Of a stretch of DNA of 58,555 nucleotides, positions 50,849 to 58,555 are shown piece by piece. Positions within the stretch are counted from its first letter, which is position 1, and every line of letters starts with the position of its first letter. Source of the stretch: Prevotella sp. UBA2725 (lineage in GTDB: Bacteria; Bacteroidota; Bacteroidia; Bacteroidales; Bacteroidaceae); NCBI GenBank assembly GCA_002353825.1, contig DEKJ01000020.1:1-58555 (forward strand). The letters are read 5' to 3'. Below the pieces are notes generated by a model, which saw nothing but the letters and a program-made list of their open reading frames with translations, was not told the DNA's origin and did not search any database. The position numbers were made by a program, and so were the translations under genes.

Positions 50849-52396
50849 ATGAAGTATCCTATCGGCATACAGAACTTTGAGAGCTTACGAATGGACGGTT
50901 ATGTCTACGTTGACAAGACCGATCTTATCTATAAGTTAGTCAATGAAGGACGCTATTATTTTCTGAGCCGTCCCCGCCGCTTCGGCAAGAGCCTGCTCAT
51001 CTCTACGTTGGATGCCTATCTCTCCGGCAAGCGGGAACTGTTCAAGGGCCTTGCTCTTGAACAGTTGGAAAAGGACTGGACACAATATCCTATCCTGCAT
51101 CTCGACTTGAACAACCAACGTTACGACTCCGTGGAGAGCCTGAACCAAATTCTTGACCTTAATCTCTCTAAGTGGGAAGACCTGTATGGCAGGTACGACA
51201 AGGAGAAGTCGTTCTCCCTGCGTTTTGCCGGTATCATCGAGCGAGCCGCCATCAAAACGGGCAAGCGCGTCGTCATCTTGGTGGACGAATACGACAAGCC
51301 ATTGCTGCAAGCCTTGAACGACGAGGCTCTGCAGGATGAGTTCCGTGCCACGCTAAAGGCGTTCTATTCCGTGCTGAAGACAGATGATCAGTATATCAAG
51401 TTTGCACTGCTCACAGGTGTGACGAAGTTCGGGAAGGTCAGTGTATTCTCTGACCTCAACAATCTCATCGACCTGTCGATGGATGAACGCTACCAGACTA
51501 TCTGCGGCATCACGGAAGACGAGATCCATCATTATTTTGAAGAATCAGTCCACGAACTTGCCAAAAGCTACAATATAAGTTACGAGGATACTTTTGCGCG
51601 TTTGGAAAGAGACTATGACGGGTATCATTTTGTAGACCACGGCATAGGAGTGTATAACCCCTTTAGCCTTCTCAACACACTCAGCCGGCAGAAGTTCGGT
51701 CGTTACTGGTTTGAGACGGGTACGCCATCTTACCTTGTCGATGTAATGAAACAGGATCGTTATCCCTTGCCCGACCTCACACAAGAACAAGTGACGGGCG
51801 ACTTCCTCAACAGCATCGATTCGATGTCGAAGAACCCTATCCCACTTATCTATCAGAGTGGGTATCTCACTATCAAAGACTATGACCCTGAGTTTGGCTT
51901 CTATACACTGGGCTTCCCTAACAAAGAGGTGGAGGAAGGATTTACCGACTATCTGTTACCCTTCTATACAAATATCCGTCAAGGTGAATCGGCATTCTTC
52001 ATCGGCAACTTCGTACGTGACTTACGTGTAGGCCGTGTCGATGATTTTATGCAGCGTATGGAGACGATGCTTGCAGACACCGATTACAAGATAGTAGGCG
52101 ACAGTGAACTCTACTTTCAGAATGCGTTCTACCTCATCAGTCGCATGCTCGGCTTTTACACCGAAGTGGAGCGGGAGACGAGCAACGGCCGTATGGACAT
52201 GACGATTAAAACCAAGGACTACATCTATATCTTCGAGTTTAAACTTGACGGTAGCGCCGATGACGCACTGCGCCAGATTGATGAGAAAGGTTATGCCAAA
52301 CCCTTTGCTCTCGATCCGCGCAAGCTCATCAAGGTCGGCATCAACTTCTCATTGAAGAAGCGATGCATAGAAGAGTGGAAGATAGTTAGGAGTTAG
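50849..52396 (+). CDS. AAA-ATPase-like and PD-(D/E)xK nuclease-like fusion
   Basis: This is a 515-aa protein starting at 50849 (MKYPIGIQNFESLR, the common family start); ATG at 50846 is equally placed. The N-terminal PF09820-type ATPase has Walker A RPRRFGKS (K47-S48) and Walker B VILVDEYDKP (D146-E147). The C-terminal about 120 residues carry the nuclease-like core GRMDMTI, then IYIFEFKLDGSADDALRQI, where Asp, Glu and Lys form the PD-(D/E)xK set (PF08011). The family is abundant in Bacteroidota and clostridia with no proven role. Its stop is 3 bp from the stop of the convergent lipoprotein gene, with no terminator between. Confidence 0.9.
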   Translation: MKYPIGIQNFESLRMDGYVYVDKTDLIYKLVNEGRYYFLSRPRRFGKSLLISTLDAYLSGKRELFKGLALEQLEKDWTQYPILHLDLNNQRYDSVESLNQILDLNLSKWEDLYGRYDKEKSFSLRFAGIIERAAIKTGKRVVILVDEYDKPLLQALNDEALQDEFRATLKAFYSVLKTDDQYIKFALLTGVTKFGKVSVFSDLNNLIDLSMDERYQTICGITEDEIHHYFEESVHELAKSYNISYEDTFARLERDYDGYHFVDHGIGVYNPFSLLNTLSRQKFGRYWFETGTPSYLVDVMKQDRYPLPDLTQEQVTGDFLNSIDSMSKNPIPLIYQSGYLTIKDYDPEFGFYTLGFPNKEVEEGFTDYLLPFYTNIRQGESAFFIGNFVRDLRVGRVDDFMQRMETMLADTDYKIVGDSELYFQNAFYLISRMLGFYTEVERETSNGRMDMTIKTKDYIYIFEFKLDGSADDALRQIDEKGYAKPFALDPRKLIKVGINFSLKKRCIEEWKIVRS

Positions 52397-52399
52397 GCA

Positions 52400-53893
52400 T
52401 CATCTTGCCTTCACCAGCTCGAAGTTCTCGGCTTCCTGCTCCATCGCCTTCTCCACGTCCACGGCATCGAAAGGTACCGAGCCGCTGCCAAGCTCCGGCA
52501 CATTGAAACTCTTCAGCGTGTTGTCATAGAAAGACGGATTTTTCTGTGGCAACACGAATGGTTTATGGGCCTTGCCGGTCCGGTCGATATAAGTGAAGTA
52601 AGGCTTGCCATAAAGTCCGTCATCGCGCTTGGAAGCGTAGACGAGCCATCGGCTGTTGGACGACCATGCGTGGTAAGTGTCGCTCTTCGCGCTGTTCGCT
52701 GCCGTCATGTCGTCGACCTTTCCTGTCTTCAGATCCATCAGTCGCAGGTCTGCTTCCGGATGCCATATCGGAAAGGTGCCATAATAAGCCACGGTGAAGA
52801 CCAAGAAACGGCAGTCGGGAGAGATACGCGGGTGGCACACGGAAAGTTTGTTCGTTGCCTTATCTCCAAGCATGCCCGACCGTGCATTGACCAGTGTGTC
52901 TACCTTCGAGCCGATCCTGCCCGTCCGCTCATTGAAAGGTATCCTGACAAGACTGTATTGCAGTTTACGGAGGTCGTTGCCATAGAGAGCACGACGGTCC
53001 GCCGTACAATAATAGATGTACCGGCCATCGGGAGAGAACGTCGGAAAGGTCTCGAGCTGCGTCGAGTCGGCGAGCAGCCTACTAAGGAAGATCTTGTGTG
53101 TCTTGAGGTCCGCCACATACACATCGCTCTTCGTGTCGTAGACCTCCAGGCGCTTCGACGGACGGGCATGGAATGCAGGGATAATGACATTGGTTGAGAA
53201 CGTAAGATAACGGCCCGACGGTGAGAAGCCATAATAGACGCTGCTCGAGACCATAGAGTCGGTGGCATTCTTGGCTTTGATGTTCAGTTTTCGCAGGACG
53301 CCGTGGTCGTTGAGGATAGCACCACCACCCTTGCCACGGACATATTCCATAGAGAGCTGGGGATCGCGGTTGGCAAAGGCATGGCAGTTCATACAACGGT
53401 TCTCCTGCACCCGCCAGTCGCCCAACTGTTTGGTATCAAAAGAGGTAAGGTCCCGCTCTTGGATCTGCAAATGGTTCCATACCTCATAGTCGGGTTCAAT
53501 GAGCCGGTAGGTCAGCACCGGGTCGATGGTGTCGCGTGCAATGGTCCAAGTGAAAGACTTGTAGGCAAGCCAGAGCCCGTCTTTCTTTCCATACACCCTG
53601 ACCTTGACCGTCTTTCCCGCATGGGTTTTCAGATAGTCGTGCCAGTCGTCAAGGTCAAACTGCATCTTATTCCCGTCCTGAGTCTTGAGCATCTCACCAT
53701 CGGCTTCCACCGCCACAGCCTCATAGTCGCCACGAAGCAGGAAGTTGAGCGGTGCGATATTCTTAGGGATTGTCACGTCAGTATAGTCAGGATACATCGG
53801 CACAGTCTGTCCCGTCTCAACAGCATCCTCTACCTTGTCCGTACAAGCTACGAACAGTGTAGATAATAATAGTATATATAATATGTGTCTCAT
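52400..53893 (-). CDS. c-haem motif, propeller-like lipoprotein, module 3
   Basis: This 497-aa lipoprotein has its lipid Cys at residue 17 (TLFVACTDK). The beta-domain opens YPDYTDVTIPKNIAPLNF. The haem motif CMNCH lies at 167-171 in RCMNCHAFANRDP, with two extra residues before NR compared with modules 1 and 2. Propeller blades include GFSPSGRYLTFSTN, FPTFSPDGRYIYYC, HPRISPDCRFLVFTV and YHAWSSNSRWLVYASKR. Its DUF6057 partner lies upstream at 54314-55843 on the same strand, with composite element copy 7 between them. It is the most divergent of the three. Confidence 0.85.
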   Translation of the reverse strand: MRHILYILLLSTLFVACTDKVEDAVETGQTVPMYPDYTDVTIPKNIAPLNFLLRGDYEAVAVEADGEMLKTQDGNKMQFDLDDWHDYLKTHAGKTVKVRVYGKKDGLWLAYKSFTWTIARDTIDPVLTYRLIEPDYEVWNHLQIQERDLTSFDTKQLGDWRVQENRCMNCHAFANRDPQLSMEYVRGKGGGAILNDHGVLRKLNIKAKNATDSMVSSSVYYGFSPSGRYLTFSTNVIIPAFHARPSKRLEVYDTKSDVYVADLKTHKIFLSRLLADSTQLETFPTFSPDGRYIYYCTADRRALYGNDLRKLQYSLVRIPFNERTGRIGSKVDTLVNARSGMLGDKATNKLSVCHPRISPDCRFLVFTVAYYGTFPIWHPEADLRLMDLKTGKVDDMTAANSAKSDTYHAWSSNSRWLVYASKRDDGLYGKPYFTYIDRTGKAHKPFVLPQKNPSFYDNTLKSFNVPELGSGSVPFDAVDVEKAMEQEAENFELVKAR

Positions 53894-53992
53894 CGTCTAT
53901 TTTGTTATCGTCTATTGTTATGATTTATTGTTATTCGTTTGTTTCGTTAAATCCTATTTATGTTTCTTCCTGTTTTCGGTTCGATATCGGCA

Positions 53993-54285
53993 GGCAGCCT
54001 CGGAGAGGCTGAATTTTACATAACCCCAGACTAAAGGAGCGTTAGCGACTGCAGTCTGGGGGGTGTTGTGGGGGCCGGTTTGACTGATTTCCTGCCTCGG
54101 AGAGGCAGAATGCACGATAGTGCGCAATGTCTTTAATAGGCTGTATCATTAACATAGCGCGCCAAGGCGCATTCAGCCTCTCCGAGGCTGGAGGTCAGTC
54201 CATCCACTCTCTGCCTCAAGCCCCAGACTGCGGTCGCTTCGCTCTCTTAGTCTGGGGTTATGGAAAATTGTGCCTCTCCGAGGCA
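53993..54285. repeat. Composite palindromic element, copy 7 (divergent arms)
   Basis: The module order is the same as in the other copies but the stem sequences differ. A is CAGCCTCGGAGAGGCTG. B is CCCCAGACT/AGTCTGGGG around AAAGGAGCGTTAGCGACT. C is GCCTCGGAGAGGCAGAATGC. A spacer follows, then the primed modules: GCCTCTCCGAGGC, then CCCCAGACT around a GCGGTCGCTTCGCTCTCT core with AGTCTGGGG, then TGCCTCTCCGAGGCA. Bases change on both sides of each stem so pairing is kept. The 420-bp gap between the propeller lipoprotein start and the DUF6057 stop holds nothing else. Confidence 0.85.
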
Positions 54286-54313
54286 CTCTTTCCTTCCGCA
54301 AACCATAAACATC

Positions 54314-55843
54314 CTATTTATGTGTATCGAACCAGTACCAGTACGTGCCCTTGAATGCCGGGTTGCCACGCATCTGACTGTAGGTCTGGAAACGTTGCAG
54401 CTCATCGGGCATCTTGATATATCGTTGCCATTCCCGCTGTGGCGCATTCGTTCCAGCGAGCCAGATCATCAAGGCTTGTTGATACAATGGTTTTATCCGC
54501 GGCTTTCCACCCGTTGAAGGCATGCAATATCGGTCATAATCACGCTTGAAATTGGTGATGTCTTTCTGCAGCAGATCAGAACAAAGCAGATAGTCAAGTG
54601 CCAAAGTGTTGTTAGGATTACTGTCGAGCAGCTCCATCATAATCAGATGTGCGTTGTCAGAGAGGCGGAGCGTATCCTTATGGTTGGTCAACAATGCTTT
54701 GCGTTTGTAAAAGTCACCGTTTTGTCGTACCTTCGCTGCCCAACGACTGTAGACTGCCGTCTGATCGAGCAACCGCAGGTATTTCTCAGCCGCTGCCTTG
54801 TTGCCGGTCGTGAGGTTGATCTCTGCCAACCGCTTTACCATCTTCACATTTCGGTTCATCGGTGAGAAGACGAGACCTTGCATGGCTGCACGCTCGGCAA
54901 ACGTCATATCGCCAAGCGCCCAGTAGAGCTCATTCATCCGTTTGATCGTCAGCATAGGCGTCTTAGGACCAATGGTCTCGAAAGTCCCGAGATAATTGTC
55001 GGGCCATTTGAGCAACACATCAGGCAGTGCGCCACGTTGGGCCATGACAAGATTGTAAAAGAACAGTTGTCCTTGCGAGGGCTGCTTCTCCTTCTCCGTC
55101 ATCGCCACTACATGGTTCCAGTTGCCCAGTCCGTACTCGGCCTCAGCGCCAAACTCTTTCTCAAGGCCCATCTCCGGCTTGCATAACTTACCCAAACCGG
55201 GATAGGTGTACAGATCATAGAGATCACGGACATAATAATGGCGTGTGAGGGGAATAAGGCAAAACAATACCAGCAAACCAGCGATAGTAAGCCGGAATTG
55301 ACGTTTCGAAGGTGCATGGATAAATAACCCGGCTACCAGTAATATCGTGTAAACTATGATGCCATTGCCGAACAGCCACCACGTCAGGGCAAAACCAAGA
55401 AGGGTAATATACCATCGTCTACTGCAAAGGATAAATAGGATAATACCTCCAAGCGTTGACAGCAAGGATGCCAAACGATAATCATAGAAGAGCGAGAAGT
55501 CGGCAAAGAACAACATCGCCACGACAGCAATGATTGTTGAGAAATGTCGCAGCTCTATCTTATGCAAAGCCAGACGGGTCAACAAGCCTAAAAGAACGAG
55601 TGAGATAGCAAGGATGGCCGGACCGGCAAACCGATAATAATAGAATTGTGTCAGCCAGTCACCCAAGAGACAGGACAGCCATGCCGGCTGGGAAAAGTAT
55701 CCGGCAACATACTGCCAGTCGTTGAGGAACAACTGATTCTGCTCCTGATAATAGAAATGATACGGATACCATCCACTATAAAAGATGAAACAGACAAGTC
55801 CCACAAAAAGGATTATGGCTTTAGATAAGATTGTTTTTTTCAT
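54314..55843 (-). CDS. DUF6057 membrane protein, module 3
   Basis: This 509-aa protein has the family signature (YYQEQNQLFLNDWQYVAGYF, then PAWLSCLLGDWLTQFYYY), with GGL replaced by PAWL. About nine hydrophobic helices reach to residue about 220. A TPR-like soluble half follows (ALGDMTFAERAAMQGLVFS, LAEINLTTGNKAAAEKYLRLL). It is shorter than the other two. As in modules 1 and 2 the membrane gene precedes the c-haem lipoprotein gene on the same strand. Confidence 0.85.
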   Translation of the reverse strand: MKKTILSKAIILFVGLVCFIFYSGWYPYHFYYQEQNQLFLNDWQYVAGYFSQPAWLSCLLGDWLTQFYYYRFAGPAILAISLVLLGLLTRLALHKIELRHFSTIIAVVAMLFFADFSLFYDYRLASLLSTLGGIILFILCSRRWYITLLGFALTWWLFGNGIIVYTILLVAGLFIHAPSKRQFRLTIAGLLVLFCLIPLTRHYYVRDLYDLYTYPGLGKLCKPEMGLEKEFGAEAEYGLGNWNHVVAMTEKEKQPSQGQLFFYNLVMAQRGALPDVLLKWPDNYLGTFETIGPKTPMLTIKRMNELYWALGDMTFAERAAMQGLVFSPMNRNVKMVKRLAEINLTTGNKAAAEKYLRLLDQTAVYSRWAAKVRQNGDFYKRKALLTNHKDTLRLSDNAHLIMMELLDSNPNNTLALDYLLCSDLLQKDITNFKRDYDRYCMPSTGGKPRIKPLYQQALMIWLAGTNAPQREWQRYIKMPDELQRFQTYSQMRGNPAFKGTYWYWFDTHK

Positions 55844-55865
55844 TTATCAATGAGATACTTTGGTA

Positions 55866-55873
55866 CAAAGTTA
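55866..55873 (-). promoter_or_regulatory. -7 box of DUF6057 module 3
   Basis: TAACTTTG on the minus strand is an exact -7 box, with a leader of about 15 nt. No -33 TTTG lies at the right distance. Confidence 0.5.
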
Positions 55874-56090
55874 ACAAGTTTATCTATAAAAAAACTACAT
55901 TATGTTATCATAATTAGATAGTATCGTACTTTTCTTCTATCGTGTAGTACAACGGCCCATCCCACCAGGATTGTACTAAATACACGCTAACTAACTTGCA
56001 TTTAAACAATTATATTGCATTCTATTCACTTTGGTAAAATAGTATCATCATCTGCCAAAATAGTATTATAGATATATATGAAATAATCGT

Positions 56091-56098
56091 TAACTTTG
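56091..56098 (+). promoter_or_regulatory. -7 box of the terminal SusC gene
   Basis: TAACTTTG is an exact -7 box, 73 bp before the SusC start. The expected -33 position holds no TTTG, which fits regulator-dependent SusC promoters. The remaining intergenic DNA from 55874 to 56090 is AT-rich and shows nothing else recognisable. Confidence 0.5.
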
Positions 56099-56171
56099 CA
56101 CGTGTTATCCTAAAAACGGGAGAATAACCGCCAAACACATGGGAAACAACAACAACAAAATATAGTTCTAT

Positions 56172-58555
56172 ATGAAAACAGGACATCAGAGAACATCCTC
56201 TCAACGAGCATTATTGCTTGCAGGCCTCTGCGCTTGCATGGGTGTAGGCTTTGTGCCTCAGGCCCGTGCCGCCATCGGCAGCATGTCGATCGTACAGCAG
56301 CAAGGCAAGAAAGTGACGGGAACGGTCAGCGATTCCCAAGGTCCCATCATCGGTGCGACGGTTCGTGTCAAAGGCACGTCGACAGCCACTGTGACCGACA
56401 TTGATGGTCATTATTCCATCAATGCCAAGCCGGGACAGACACTTCTTATATCCTATGTGGGCTACATTGACAAGACGGTCAAAGTAGGAAACGCTTCGTC
56501 TTACAACATCTCGCTTGACGAAGACAACAACAACCTCGACGAGGTTGTCGTTGTCGGTTACGGTACGATGAAGAAGAGTGACCTTTCCGGTGCTTCCGCC
56601 TCCCTCGATGAAAAGACGCTGAAGAGCGCGCCGATCACGAATGTGGACCAGGCGCTCCAGGGTCGTATCGCCGGTGTCAACGCCGTGCAGACCTCCGGTG
56701 CCCCGGGTTCAGCCACAGCAGTATCAGTACGTGGTATTGCAACCATCAACGCCGGTAGCGACCCATTGTATGTCGTTGATGGTGTCATCGTCCAGGGACA
56801 GGGCAACAGCGGCTCCAGCCTCGGTCTCGGAGATGCTCTCGGCAACGGCGCCCACTCTGCCGTCTCTCCCCTCTCCCTCATTGCTCCTTCCGACATTGTG
56901 AGCATCGAGGTGCTCAAGGATGCTTCCGCCACAGCCATCTACGGTGCACAGGGTGCCAATGGTGTCGTGCTCATCACTACGAAGAAAGGAAAGAGCGGAG
57001 ACGCTAAATTCTCCTACAACGGCTCCGTGACCGTCAGCCGTCAGAACAAACGCCTCGACATCCTCAACCTCCGCGAGTTCGCAGAATTCTACAACAGCCT
57101 CGTTGATCAGTACGAGATAAACCCGAATAGTGCAGACAAGTCGTACAGCGACCCGTCGATCCTCGGGCGCGGTACTAACTGGCAGGACGCCATCTTCCGG
57201 ACAGCCTGGCAGAATACCCATCAGGTCAGCGCTGAGGGTGGTACCGACAAGATACATTATTATATAAGTGGTAGCTACGACAACCAGCAAGGTACGATCA
57301 TCGACTCCAACTTCCGTCGTTTCAATACGCGTGTCAACCTCGACGCTCAGGTGAAGAAATGGCTGAAGCTCGGTTTCAACGGCACCTATGCCGTCACACA
57401 CGAGAGTCTGAAGCTCGCCGACTCCGATGAGGGTCTTATCAACTACTCCCTCACCACACCGCCAGACATCCAGATCTATAATGTCGACGGCAGCTACTCC
57501 AGCGTATCCAAGGAAGGATTCACCAACCCGAACCCTATCGCCATGGCAGAGATGGACGACATCCTGCTCAAGCGTCAGACGCTCAACGGTAGCATCTACG
57601 CCGACGTTACACCAATCAAAAACCTCACCTGGCACAGCCAGTTCGGATATTCCATCAACTCTTCTCGCGGCGAGACCTACGAACCAAAGGTGGACCTCGG
57701 TACCTGGACACGTGACCAGAACCAAAGCCGCATCTCGAAAAGCAGTAGCTACTACTGGTCGTTCAACAACTATGTCACTTACAACATGCAGTTTGGCAAG
57801 CACGGCATCACTGCCATGCTCGGACAAGAAGCATGGGAGTCGAATTACGATAACACACAAATCTTCAACACCGATCTGCCGAGTGATGTGGTGCATAACC
57901 CTGCCTTAGGTGCTGGCACGGCACAGATCGGCGCCGGATGGGGCAGCTCAGCCATGGCTTCCTTCTTCACCCGTGAGACCTACAACTATGATGACCGCTA
58001 TCTCGCCACCTATACCTATCGTTACGATGGTAGTTCCAACTTCGGTCCTAACAAGCGTTGGGCAGGCTTCCACTCTTTCGCTGCATCCTGGCGCTTTTCC
58101 AATGAGAAGTTCATTCAGAAAGCTGTTGGCAAATGGCTATCCAACGGTAAGCTCCGCCTCGGTTGGGGTCAGACCGGTAACTCGGCTATCGGTGGCTACA
58201 AATGGGGAGCTGCTGTTACAGCTATGGAAACAGGCCTCGGCATGAGCTACCGTCCCGCTAACCTGAAGAACCTCGACATCAAATGGGAGACACAGCAACA
58301 GTGGAACGTTGGTCTTGACCTCGGATTCTTCAATAACCGCGTCAACCTCACCATCGACTATTACAACAAGGAGTCGAAGGACATGCTTATGCAGCTCATC
58401 CTCCCGTCTATCATGGGTACGAGCGGCAACGCCTCTTCTGCTCTCGCTGCACCTTGGGGCAACTATGGTGACATCCAGAACCATGGTATAGAATTTGCCC
58501 TCAGCACACATCCTATCAGCACCAAGAACTTCTCCCTTAATTCCGCAACACTATA
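56172..58555 (+). CDS. SusC/RagA TonB-dependent transporter, locus 4, 3' end missing
   Basis: The frame opens at 56172 (MKTGHQRTSSQRALLL) and is still open at the window edge after 794 codons, so the C-terminal about 250 residues are outside. The signal ends near PQARAA. A carboxypeptidase D regulatory-like domain follows (VTGTVSDSQGPIIGATVRV), then the TonB box LDEVVVVGYGTMKKSDLSGA. The plug has IYGAQGANGVVLITTKKG, and barrel strands include YLATYTYRYDGSSNFGPNKRW. It is a typical glycan-type SusC. It keeps the part that the fragment at 38037 has lost, but whether the two are related cannot be judged from what is present. Confidence 0.95.
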   Translation, partial: MKTGHQRTSSQRALLLAGLCACMGVGFVPQARAAIGSMSIVQQQGKKVTGTVSDSQGPIIGATVRVKGTSTATVTDIDGHYSINAKPGQTLLISYVGYIDKTVKVGNASSYNISLDEDNNNLDEVVVVGYGTMKKSDLSGASASLDEKTLKSAPITNVDQALQGRIAGVNAVQTSGAPGSATAVSVRGIATINAGSDPLYVVDGVIVQGQGNSGSSLGLGDALGNGAHSAVSPLSLIAPSDIVSIEVLKDASATAIYGAQGANGVVLITTKKGKSGDAKFSYNGSVTVSRQNKRLDILNLREFAEFYNSLVDQYEINPNSADKSYSDPSILGRGTNWQDAIFRTAWQNTHQVSAEGGTDKIHYYISGSYDNQQGTIIDSNFRRFNTRVNLDAQVKKWLKLGFNGTYAVTHESLKLADSDEGLINYSLTTPPDIQIYNVDGSYSSVSKEGFTNPNPIAMAEMDDILLKRQTLNGSIYADVTPIKNLTWHSQFGYSINSSRGETYEPKVDLGTWTRDQNQSRISKSSSYYWSFNNYVTYNMQFGKHGITAMLGQEAWESNYDNTQIFNTDLPSDVVHNPALGAGTAQIGAGWGSSAMASFFTRETYNYDDRYLATYTYRYDGSSNFGPNKRWAGFHSFAASWRFSNEKFIQKAVGKWLSNGKLRLGWGQTGNSAIGGYKWGAAVTAMETGLGMSYRPANLKNLDIKWETQQQWNVGLDLGFFNNRVNLTIDYYNKESKDMLMQLILPSIMGTSGNASSALAAPWGNYGDIQNHGIEFALSTHPISTKNFSLNSATL

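Noticed and set aside
56724..57896. 390-residue minus-strand frame within the last SusC
   Set aside because: It is a shadow of the SusC coding frame, which carries all family motifs on the plus strand.

Overview
The window comes from a Bacteroidales bacterium, most probably Prevotella or a close relative. Four things point there. The 16S 5' end reads Prevotella-like. There are four SusC loci with three SusD partners. Several promoters match the Bacteroidota pattern TTTG-N19-21-TAnnTTTG. The lipoproteins and domains of unknown function (calycin-like, DUF4302, DUF4369, DUF6057) are typical of the order. No tRNA, transposase, integrase, CRISPR array or riboswitch was seen.

Layout. 1-610: the 5' end of a 16S rRNA gene (minus strand) with its leader and promoter, followed by palindromic and tandem repeats up to about 1.17 kb. 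1.25-9.0 kb (minus): a calycin-like lipoprotein, the cytochrome c assembly protein CcsBA, a two-haem DHOR-type lipoprotein, an imelysin and a porin, which together look like a metal or iron handling locus with its own haem-attachment factor. 9.5-11.0 kb: DUF4160, DUF2442 and GYF_2 genes. 11.2-12.5 kb: enolase. 12.7-15.0 kb (plus): an ECF sigma factor, a probable anti-sigma protein, a small exported protein and an outer-membrane barrel. 15.3-22.6 kb: SusC, SusD, an Mx1-type zinc metallohydrolase lipoprotein and a DUF4302 lipoprotein, followed by an archaeal-type ATPase. 23.9-28.7 kb (minus): a second SusC/SusD pair. 29.1-42.2 kb: a beta-mannan utilisation locus. Its minus-strand genes are an esterase, GH26 mannanase, GH130 mannosylglucose phosphorylase, GPH symporter, mannobiose/cellobiose 2-epimerase and AraC regulator. 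Its divergent plus-strand genes are a 5'-truncated SusC, a SusD and a surface lipoprotein with an internal duplication. 42.4-43.5 kb: a second archaeal-type ATPase. 43.5-55.8 kb: three copies of a two-gene module, a DUF6057 membrane protein plus a lipoprotein carrying a CxNCH c-haem motif and beta-propeller-like repeats, with a DUF4369 lipoprotein and an AAA/PD-(D/E)xK protein among them. 56.2 kb to the end: the start of another SusC.

How the genes work together. In the mannan locus the mannanase and esterase would release manno-oligosaccharides, the symporter imports them, the epimerase converts Man-Man to Man-Glc, and the GH130 enzyme phosphorolyses Man-Glc to mannose 1-phosphate and glucose. 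CcsBA could attach haem to the two-haem DHOR protein and to the three CxNCH propeller lipoproteins, which links the two ends of the window.

The two most striking features are these. The first is the triplicated DUF6057/c-haem propeller module, for which I know of no described function. The second is a family of composite palindromic intergenic elements of about 260-310 bp (six full copies and one half copy). Their arms change in sequence while keeping their pairing, and one full copy sits beside the broken SusC. Three further inverted-repeat families also occupy the intergenic spaces. All functional statements are read from sequence and family knowledge; nothing was searched or computed beyond reading.
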